A DNA stretch of 6,211 nt from Bacillota bacterium (GTDB taxonomy: Bacteria; Bacillota; UBA4882; UBA8346). The position numbers and the translations under genes were made by a program. Positions 1-4,777 of this stretch are shown piece after piece; within the stretch, counting starts at the first letter, position 1, and each line of letters starts with the position of its first letter. Below the pieces are notes generated by a model that saw only the letters and a list, made by a program, of their open reading frames with translations, was not told the origin of the DNA and ran no database searches. The stretch lies in contig DNPP01000079.1 of NCBI GenBank assembly GCA_003501365.1, positions 3,512-9,722 on the forward strand. Reading direction: 5' to 3'.

Positions 1-575
1 AATTTATTGACACTGTCTGTGATAAAACCGATCTTCCGGTGCCCCTTCTTTTGGAGATGCTTAATTGCGAGATTCATGCCGTAAGTATCGTCAACCATTA
101 TATAATCATATTCTGGGAAAATATCCAACGCCTCAATTAATACCACCGGAATCCCATAAGAATTTTTGATATGCCGTAGTTGATTGATGATTTCATGATG
201 CATGGAACAAACCAGGAAAATGCCATCAACATTCCGGTTACAAAACATTTCCAACCCATCGCACTCTTCTTCAAAATTAAAGTTCGAAATATTAAGGATG
301 GTGCTGTACTGCCTTTGTTGCAAATAATATTGCAAATAATTCACGATTTTAACAAAGAAATTGCTTTGAATTTCAGGAGCAATGATTCCAACCAATTGGG
401 ATGCTTTTCCGGCAAGAGTCTGGGCTGCGACATTGGGTTTGTAGTTAAGTTCTTTTGCAATATTGCAGATCTTCTCCCGAGTCTCAACAGAAATATCGGA
501 ACGACCGTTTAAGGCTTTTGATACGGTCGAAACGGCTACGCCTGCCTTCTGGGAAATATCTTTTAAACTTGCCAT
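1..575 (-). CDS. LacI-family transcriptional repressor (partial, C-terminus beyond left edge)
   Basis: Reading the minus strand from the ATG at 575-573 gives 191 uninterrupted codons that run off the left edge; the family is usually about 330-350 residues, so the C-terminal lobe is missing. Residues 4-24 form the LacI helix-turn-helix (LKDISQKAGVAVSTVSKALNG), followed by the hinge helix at about 48-58 (NVAAQTLAGKA), whose Leu54 matches the residue that wedges into the central CpG of LacI-type operators. From residue 61 the periplasmic-binding-protein-like sensor begins (LVGIIAPEIQSNFF), and KKGHRKIGFITD near the end is a family hallmark. The start is supported by AAGAGG upstream with about 8 nt spacing. 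It is divergent from the hydrolase and importer genes and faces two matching LacI-type palindromes, so it is probably their local sugar-responsive repressor (inference). At the LacI Tyr17/Gln18/Arg22 specificity positions it has Val15/Ser16/Lys20. The inducer is unknown. Confidence 0.95.
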   Translation of the reverse strand, partial: MASLKDISQKAGVAVSTVSKALNGRSDISVETREKICNIAKELNYKPNVAAQTLAGKASQLVGIIAPEIQSNFFVKIVNYLQYYLQQRQYSTILNISNFNFEEECDGLEMFCNRNVDGIFLVCSMHHEIINQLRHIKNSYGIPVVLIEALDIFPEYDYIMVDDTYGMNLAIKHLQKKGHRKIGFITDSVNK

Positions 576-603
576 CAATCATACCTCTTATTTATTTGCA
601 ATA

Positions 604-632
604 ATGATACAACGAAATTGGAAATTTGTCTA
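604..632 (-). promoter_or_regulatory. Predicted sigma-A type promoter of the LacI-family gene
   Basis: On the minus strand, TAGACA (plus-strand 627-632) and TATCAT (604-609) are separated by exactly 17 bp; each matches 5 of 6 bases of the -35 and -10 consensus. Transcription would start near 597, giving a leader of about 20 nt that contains the ribosome binding site of the regulator gene. Confidence 0.6.
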
Positions 633-640
633 TTCGACAA
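626..640. repeat. Short inverted repeat over the regulator -35 box
   Basis: TTGTC (626-630) and GACAA (636-640) are inverted copies separated by 5 bp and cover the -35 element of the regulator promoter. It could be a protein-binding site for control of the regulator, but it does not resemble the GAAAGCGCTTTC operators elsewhere in the window. A five-base arm is short enough to arise by chance. Confidence 0.3.
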
Positions 641-671
641 GAGAGGTCTCCGCAAAATCAATATTCGATAA
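631..671. repeat. Pair of TATTCGAYAA direct repeats
   Basis: TATTCGACAA (631-640) and TATTCGATAA (662-671) differ by one base and are offset by 31 bp, about three helical turns. A looser third relative, TATTTGATA, lies at 753-761 across the hydrolase -10 region. Their place in the divergent control region suggests possible binding sites for a second factor, but the AT-rich context makes chance occurrence plausible. Confidence 0.25.
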
Positions 672-736
672 AATAAAGACCGGGATATCCTAAATCTACG
701 AGTTAAGGTTGGCTAAATTAATATAGTCTCAATATA

Positions 737-765
737 TTGACAGGACCATTAATATTTGATATGCT
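737..765 (+). promoter_or_regulatory. Predicted sigma-A type promoter of the serine hydrolase gene
   Basis: A perfect -35 TTGACA (737-742) is followed after 17 bp by TATGCT (760-765), a 4 of 6 match to TATAAT. The predicted start of transcription, about 771-773, falls inside the 20-bp palindrome at 770-789. A repressor bound there should block initiation. The 5' leader would be about 80 nt. Confidence 0.65.
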
Positions 766-769
766 TATT

Positions 770-789
770 TTACGAAAGCGCTTTCGTAA
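770..789. promoter_or_regulatory. LacI-family operator O1 (perfect 20-bp palindrome)
   Basis: TTACGAAAGCGCTTTCGTAA is a perfect palindrome with the central CpG typical of LacI-family operators. It lies directly on the predicted transcription start of the hydrolase gene and about 195 bp from the start codon of the divergent LacI-family gene. An 11-base half, CGCTTTCGTAA, recurs exactly at 2160-2170. The core also resembles a CcpA cre site (TGAAAGCGCTTTCA), differing only at the two outer bases, so carbon catabolite control is an alternative or additional reading. Confidence 0.8.
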
Positions 790-799
790 CAATTCGGAT

Positions 800-809
800 C
801 GCTTTCTAA
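800..809. promoter_or_regulatory. Possible operator half-site
   Basis: CGCTTTCTAA repeats the right half of O1 with one base missing, 21 bp (two helical turns) downstream of the same element in O1. The left half is not conserved, so this may be an auxiliary contact site or chance. Confidence 0.3.
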
Positions 810-839
810 ATTCCATTAAAACGGAATGGGTATGGTCAT

Positions 840-844
840 GGAGG
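840..844 (+). promoter_or_regulatory. Ribosome binding site of the serine hydrolase gene
   Basis: GGAGG lies 10 nt before the ATG at 855. The nearby upstream ATGs at 838 and 845 are in other frames, so this site fixes 855 as the start. Confidence 0.7.
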
Positions 845-854
845 ATGAAACGTT

Positions 855-2027
855 ATGAACATAGTGAAACTATACAGACTGAATGATTTATTTAATGCCG
901 AGCTCAAGAAACAAAAGTTACTGGGAGCATCGATTGCAGTAGAACACCATAATCGGAGAGTCTTTCAGAACAGCTATGGTTCCGACGGCCGGGATTCGAT
1001 TTATAGAATATTTTCCATGAGTAAACCGATTACAACTGTTGCCGTTATGATTCTCTATGAAAGAGGCCTCATTGATTTAAACGATTCAATTGCCAAATAT
1101 TTGCCGGAATTTCAGCATATGAAGGTATGCAACAAACAAGGTACTGTTGATGCGAAAAAGCAAATTACAATTCAAAGTCTTTTAAATATGACCTCCGGCC
1201 TTGTATATCCGGGAACCGACACGGAAGCCGAAAAAGCAATGGCCCGGTTATATGAGGAAATCAAACAAAAAGTAAAGATGGGCAGAGAATTTTCAAGTGC
1301 CGAGATTTGTAACATTCTGGCCCAAGCCCCGCTGGAATTTGAACCGGGCGAACGATGGAAATATGGCTCTTCTGCGGATATTTTAGGCGGCTTGGTTGAA
1401 GTTGTATCCGGCCAACGATTGAGTGAGTTTTTTAAAAAAGAGCTCTTTGAGCCCCTGGAAATGGTCGATACCGATTTTAAAGTGAAAGAAAGTAAATTGA
1501 CCAGATTAGCAACGATGTACATGCGAATCGACGAACAGGGTCATCTGGAGGTGGCGGATAAAAAAACAATGGAGGCACTAACGCTGTTGACTTTCTCGCC
1601 GATTAACCCCATCGAAGAGCCCTGCTTTGAGACCGGAGGAGCGGGTCTGTATTCCACCTTGGAAGATTATATGCATTTTCTCCGGATGTTGGTGAATGAA
1701 GGAGTTTATAACGGCAAGGAAATTCTCGGCCGTAAGACGATTGCGTTTATGAGAAAAAATCAATTAAATCAAACTCAACGCGATTCAATTTATTTTGATG
1801 GTCTGGCAGGCTATGGTTATAGCAATCTATTACGGGTAATGGTTGATAATACCACGGCGTTAAGTAATGGCAGTATCGGCGAATATGGTTGGGACGGTTT
1901 ACCCGGTAACTATTTTTTGGTAGATCCGGAGGAAGGTTTGATTGTAACCTATTTGCAGCAAATATCGCAGGGACCTGATTTGACTGTAAGAAGAGCGATG
2001 CGGCAAATTATCTATGCTTCCTTATAA
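855..2027 (+). CDS. Serine hydrolase, beta-lactamase/EstB esterase family (COG1680)
   Basis: A 390-residue protein with the full catalytic set of the class C beta-lactamase / penicillin-binding-protein-like esterase fold. It has the nucleophile motif Ser54-Met-Ser-Lys57 (in IFSMSKPITT), the second motif Tyr170-Gly-Ser172, the structural GGAGLYST at 261-268, and the third box Trp346-Asp-Gly348 within GWDGLPGNYFLVDP in place of the KTG/HTG of true beta-lactamases. WxG in that position is typical of EstB-like esterases, so an ester- or amide-cleaving enzyme is more likely than a resistance gene. The N-terminus (MNIVKLYRLNDLFNAELKKQ) is polar with no signal peptide, which points to a cytoplasmic enzyme. 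It is the first plus-strand gene after the LacI-family regulator, has its own promoter and operator, and is followed by a sugar importer. An inferred role is removing an acyl or similar group from an imported carbohydrate. The natural substrate cannot be read from sequence. Confidence 0.9.
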   Translation: MNIVKLYRLNDLFNAELKKQKLLGASIAVEHHNRRVFQNSYGSDGRDSIYRIFSMSKPITTVAVMILYERGLIDLNDSIAKYLPEFQHMKVCNKQGTVDAKKQITIQSLLNMTSGLVYPGTDTEAEKAMARLYEEIKQKVKMGREFSSAEICNILAQAPLEFEPGERWKYGSSADILGGLVEVVSGQRLSEFFKKELFEPLEMVDTDFKVKESKLTRLATMYMRIDEQGHLEVADKKTMEALTLLTFSPINPIEEPCFETGGAGLYSTLEDYMHFLRMLVNEGVYNGKEILGRKTIAFMRKNQLNQTQRDSIYFDGLAGYGYSNLLRVMVDNTTALSNGSIGEYGWDGLPGNYFLVDPEEGLIVTYLQQISQGPDLTVRRAMRQIIYASL

Positions 2028-2150
2028 AAGCCGGGTATGGTGGGCGGCTAGATTATGTCAACCTAACGCGGCCGAAATCATAAAGGAATAAACTTCTATT
2101 TCAGCGTAATGTTTGAGAGAGCAAGTCTAATACGTTTTTAACATAATATT
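2028..2150. other. Non-coding spacer without a clear terminator
   Basis: The spacer after the hydrolase stop contains a weak inverted repeat (AGCCG near 2029 and CGGCT near 2047) with an 11-nt loop and no T-run, so no intrinsic terminator is evident. Read-through from the hydrolase gene into the importer genes is possible. A possible -35-like TTGAGA sits at 2113-2118, but no good -10 follows at standard spacing. Confidence 0.5.
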
Positions 2151-2170
2151 TTTAGAAACCGCTTTCGTAA
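2151..2170. promoter_or_regulatory. LacI-family operator O2 (imperfect palindrome before the importer genes)
   Basis: This site matches O1 at 17 of 20 positions. The right 11 bases, CGCTTTCGTAA, are identical, and the left half (TTTAGAAACC) is degenerate. It lies just upstream of the permease gene and overlaps a candidate promoter, so the importer genes are probably under the same repressor as the hydrolase. The weaker symmetry suggests weaker binding (inference). Confidence 0.7.
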
Positions 2171-2180
2171 TTTTTATAAA
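2151..2180 (+). promoter_or_regulatory. Candidate promoter of the ABC importer genes
   Basis: TTTAGA (2151-2156, 4 of 6 to the -35 consensus), an 18-bp spacer and TATAAA (2175-2180, 5 of 6 to TATAAT) would place the operator O2 across the -35 and spacer, an effective position for repression. Transcription would start near 2187, leaving a leader of only about 30 nt. The -35 is weak, so this is a candidate. Confidence 0.4.
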
Positions 2181-2193
2181 ACAATTATGGATT

Positions 2194-3171
2194 TTGAGGA
2201 GGTCGGAATTCTGCGGTGAAAACAAAAAAATTCTTAGTAAATTTTTCAATGCCCGAGAGACAGGTATACTTATTCCTTTAATTTTACTATGTGTTTTAGT
2301 TGGCATCATGAATCCGGTTTTTTATTCGTTTGATAATATCAACGATGTATTGCGCAGCACATCCTATATATTAATTATTTCAATCGGGATGACCTTTGTT
2401 CTCATTGCAGCCGGTCTTGATCTTTCGGTCGGGTCCTTTTTGGCGCTTTGCGGTCTGATTTGCGGAATTTGTCTGAAATCAGGGATGTCGATTCCTTTGG
2501 CGATCTTTATCGGCTTACTTTCAGGAGTAGCCGGCGGTCTACTAAATGCTTTGGTGGTTGTGAAGTTTTCGATTCCGCCGTTGATTACAACTTTGGGCAC
2601 CATGTATATGGCCAGAGGGCTTGTTCTGGTGATTACCAAGGGCACTCCGATATATCCGTTACCTACCGCATTTAGCCAATTTAGTCTGGGCAGTCTTTGC
2701 GGTGTTCCTTATGTCGTCATAGTCACTGCCATACTGGCACTTCTGGCAAATTGGGTACTTAAACATACGATTTACGGCAGAAAAGTTTATGCGATTGGCG
2801 GTAATGAGGAAACGGCGCGCTATTCGGGAATTAATGTAAATCGAATTAAAGCGTCGGTTTATGTTATTGTTACGGTCCTTGCCGCGTTGTCCGGGATTCT
2901 TATGGCTGCCAGACTTGGATCAGCACAGCCTTCTATTGGAGACGGATACGAAATGCAGGTCATTACGGCCGTAATCATAGGCGGCACAAGTTTGAATGGC
3001 GGTTCAGGCACAATCCTCGGGACAGTATTCGGAGCATTATTTATGAGTATTTTGTATAACGGTATGAATCTAGTAGGCGTTTCAGCGTATTGGCAAAAAT
3101 TTGTAATGGGTTTGATCATTGTGTTTGCCGTTGGCTTGGATCAATATAAGCGGAGAAAAACAAAGGCATAG
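2194..3171 (+). CDS. Sugar ABC transporter permease, RbsC type (start site anomalous)
   Basis: Membrane permease of a monosaccharide-type ABC importer (BPD_transp_2 family). Hydrophobic segments begin at residue 24 (GILIPLILLCVLVGIM) and continue through about 8-10 membrane spans. GLDLSVGS at 74-81 and the cytoplasmic loop GRKVYAIGGNEETARYSGIN at 195-214, which contacts the ATPase, are family hallmarks, and IIGGTSLNGGSGTILGT at 261-277 is the conserved late segment. The start is problematic. The only canonical in-frame codon before the first span is TTG at 2194, but it has no Shine-Dalgarno sequence, and the strong AGGAGG at 2197-2202 lies inside the coding sequence that would follow. A GTG at 2216 sits after that AGGAGG but one base out of frame; a -1 slip on A7 (2224-2230) would join it to the permease as MKTKKILSKFFNARETG. 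The first residues from TTG (RRSEFCGEN) are therefore probably not real. Next in-frame ATG, 2308, would delete the first span. Confidence 0.9.
   Translation: MRRSEFCGENKKILSKFFNARETGILIPLILLCVLVGIMNPVFYSFDNINDVLRSTSYILIISIGMTFVLIAAGLDLSVGSFLALCGLICGICLKSGMSIPLAIFIGLLSGVAGGLLNALVVVKFSIPPLITTLGTMYMARGLVLVITKGTPIYPLPTAFSQFSLGSLCGVPYVVIVTAILALLANWVLKHTIYGRKVYAIGGNEETARYSGINVNRIKASVYVIVTVLAALSGILMAARLGSAQPSIGDGYEMQVITAVIIGGTSLNGGSGTILGTVFGALFMSILYNGMNLVGVSAYWQKFVMGLIIVFAVGLDQYKRRKTKA
2197..2202 (+). promoter_or_regulatory. Strong Shine-Dalgarno AGGAGG without an in-frame start
   Basis: AGGAGG is the only strong ribosome binding site near the permease start. No ATG, GTG or TTG in the permease frame lies within its normal reach. 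The only nearby candidate, GTG at 2216-2218, is 13 nt downstream and one base out of frame. The site argues against initiation at TTG 2194, because the ribosome would cover its own start. Confidence 0.6.
2216..2230 (+). other. GTG start followed by in-frame A_AAA_AAA slippery heptamer
   Basis: From GTG 2216 the codons are GTG AAA ACA AAA AAA, so the seven A residues at 2224-2230 form an in-frame -1 slippery heptamer. Without a shift, translation stops at TAA 2279-2281 after 21 codons. After a -1 shift it enters the permease frame at ATT 2230. Transcriptional slippage adding one A would have the same effect. The pattern also fits loss of one A from an ancestral run of eight, or a sequencing error. 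Confidence 0.45.
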
Positions 3172-3195
3172 ATAACATAAACCAAATTCCATGAA

Positions 3196-3200
3196 AAGGG
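3196..3200 (+). promoter_or_regulatory. Ribosome binding site of the ATPase gene
   Basis: AAGGG lies 11 nt before the ATG at 3212, a moderate site with rather long spacing. The 40-nt gap from the permease stop contains no promoter or terminator that I can see, consistent with co-transcription. Confidence 0.5.
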
Positions 3201-3211
3201 TTTGATTATAA

Positions 3212-4738
3212 ATGGAAATTATTTTAAAGATGAATAATATCACCAAAAAGTTCGGTACGGTCACGGTTTTTGAAAATGTGAGTTTAGAGTTGTATAAAGG
3301 GGAAGTCCTGGCTCTAGTAGGAGAGAATGGGGCCGGAAAGTCAACCTTGATGAATATTTTAAGCGGCACTTACCCGGATGGCGCTTTTGAAGGGCGGATT
3401 TTTATCAATGGCGAGGAAAAATTCTTTAAAAATCCCAGCGATTCACAAAATGCCGGAATCGAAATGATCCATCAGGAGATCAGCCTGAATCTGGATCTGA
3501 CGGTTGCCGAAAACATATTTTTAGGCCGATTGCCGCAGCGGGTCCCGGGTGTAGTTGATTGGAAAAAAACTTATGCCCAGACTCAAAAGTATCTTGAAAT
3601 GGTAAGACTGGATGTTGACCCAAAAGAACCGGTACGTAATTTAAGTACCAGCCAGCAGCAACTTCTTTCAATTGCAAAATCTTTGGTACGTTATCCTAAA
3701 GTTTTGGTTTTGGACGAACCAACTTCCGCATTAACCGAGCAAGACGCGGCTAATCTGTTCAGCATCATTAAAGAACTGTGTTCTAGGGGTATTTCCTGCA
3801 TTTATATTTCGCATCACTTGGAAGAAGTTTTTGAGATTGCAAACCGGGTCATGGTTTTGCGGGATGGGAATGTCATTTCTTGTTATAACCGCGCTGACTT
3901 GAAGGTAAATCGGATCGTTGAAGATATGGTTGGGCGTAAAATCGATGACATGTATCCCAAAGAAAAAGTGCCCCTTGGGCATGAAGTATTACGGGTTGAG
4001 AATTTTACCGTAAAGCATCCTTTTATGGCCGACAAAAATATTGTCGAAAATATTGGTTTTTCTTTGCGACAAGGAGAAATATTGGGTATTGCAGGCTTGG
4101 TCGGTGCGGGGCGAACCGAAATCGCCAATGCAATCTTCGGTACATTACGGACTACTGATGGTGAAATTTATTTGAACGGTGAAAAAATGAATATTACCTC
4201 ACCCTTACAAGCGATTGAAAATGGAATCGGACTTGTTACGGAAGATCGTAAGAAAACCGGAATTATACCCCCGATGAATTTAAAGGAAAATATGACAATC
4301 TCAAGCCTGCATGCGGTATCAACAGCCGGAATCGTCAGCAAAGTAAGCGAGCAAACAATTGCGCAACGTTTCTTTGATAAGCTGCATGTTAAGGCTGAAG
4401 GGCTAAATACCAATATTATGAACCTTAGCGGGGGTAATCAACAGAAAATTGTGCTGGCAAAATGGCTCATGAAGGATTTGAAAGTATTAATTTTGGATGA
4501 ACCGACCCGCGGGGTTGATGTCGGCGCCAAAGTCGAAATTTATAACATTATGAACGAATTGGTAAAATCAAAAGTGGCCATTATTATGATTTCCTCGGAT
4601 TTACCGGAATTATTGGGTATGTGTGATCGTTTTCTGGTACTCTTTGGAGGTAAAGTATGGGCCGAAATTCCGCGCAATCAGGTCTCACAGGAAAAGATTA
4701 TGCGGGCTGCAACAGGTTTGGAGGAATATTTCAGTTGA
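3212..4738 (+). CDS. Sugar ABC transporter ATP-binding protein, RbsA/MglA type (two nucleotide-binding domains)
   Basis: This 508-residue double ATPase is of normal length for the RbsA/MglA family and would power the permease encoded upstream. Domain 1 carries Walker A GENGAGKST (37-45), the Q-loop Gln88, the variant signature LSTSQ (144-148), Walker B VLVLDE (164-169, catalytic Glu169) and the switch His201 in ISHHLEE. Domain 2 has a degenerate Walker A, GLVGAGRTE (295-303, Arg301 in place of Lys), a canonical signature LSGGNQQ (405-411), Walker B VLILDE (425-430), and Ser462 in place of the switch histidine. This asymmetry is the normal pattern for the family: in the usual head-to-tail pairing the intact site joins Walker A of domain 1 to the LSGGN of domain 2, and the other site is largely inactive. 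It follows the permease by 40 nt and precedes the binding protein by 39 nt, so the three are probably co-transcribed. The sugar specificity is not set by this subunit. Confidence 0.96.
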   Translation: MEIILKMNNITKKFGTVTVFENVSLELYKGEVLALVGENGAGKSTLMNILSGTYPDGAFEGRIFINGEEKFFKNPSDSQNAGIEMIHQEISLNLDLTVAENIFLGRLPQRVPGVVDWKKTYAQTQKYLEMVRLDVDPKEPVRNLSTSQQQLLSIAKSLVRYPKVLVLDEPTSALTEQDAANLFSIIKELCSRGISCIYISHHLEEVFEIANRVMVLRDGNVISCYNRADLKVNRIVEDMVGRKIDDMYPKEKVPLGHEVLRVENFTVKHPFMADKNIVENIGFSLRQGEILGIAGLVGAGRTEIANAIFGTLRTTDGEIYLNGEKMNITSPLQAIENGIGLVTEDRKKTGIIPPMNLKENMTISSLHAVSTAGIVSKVSEQTIAQRFFDKLHVKAEGLNTNIMNLSGGNQQKIVLAKWLMKDLKVLILDEPTRGVDVGAKVEIYNIMNELVKSKVAIIMISSDLPELLGMCDRFLVLFGGKVWAEIPRNQVSQEKIMRAATGLEEYFS

Positions 4739-4764
4739 TGAAACTGAATATATAATAACAAAAA

Positions 4765-4770
4765 AAGGAG
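4765..4770 (+). promoter_or_regulatory. Ribosome binding site that decides the binding-protein start
   Basis: AAGGAG lies 7 nt before the ATG at 4778 but only 1 nt before the ATG at 4772. The second ATG is therefore the likely start, and the longer form beginning Met-Lys-Met is probably not made. Confidence 0.75.
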
Positions 4771-4777
4771 AATGAAA

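Noticed and set aside
180..693. Plus-strand open frames of 110 and 76 codons across the regulator gene
   Set aside because: They are antisense to a clear LacI-family coding sequence, lack ribosome sites and have no recognisable domain.
855..2027. Antibiotic-resistance beta-lactamase
   Set aside because: The SxxK and YxS motifs are shared with the whole fold, but the third box is WDG rather than KTG, there is no export signal, and the context is sugar uptake.
2029..2051. Terminator after the hydrolase gene
   Set aside because: The AGCCG/CGGCT repeat has a 5-bp stem, an 11-nt loop and no T-run.
2194..2196. TTG at 2194 as the true permease start
   Set aside because: It has no Shine-Dalgarno sequence upstream, the strong AGGAGG lies immediately after it, and the encoded first residues do not resemble the family. 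It is kept only as the 5' limit of the annotated frame.
3212..4738. Degenerate second ATPase domain as a sign of gene decay
   Set aside because: The Arg-for-Lys Walker A and missing switch histidine in domain 2, and LSTSQ in domain 1, are the usual pattern in RbsA/MglA-type double ATPases.
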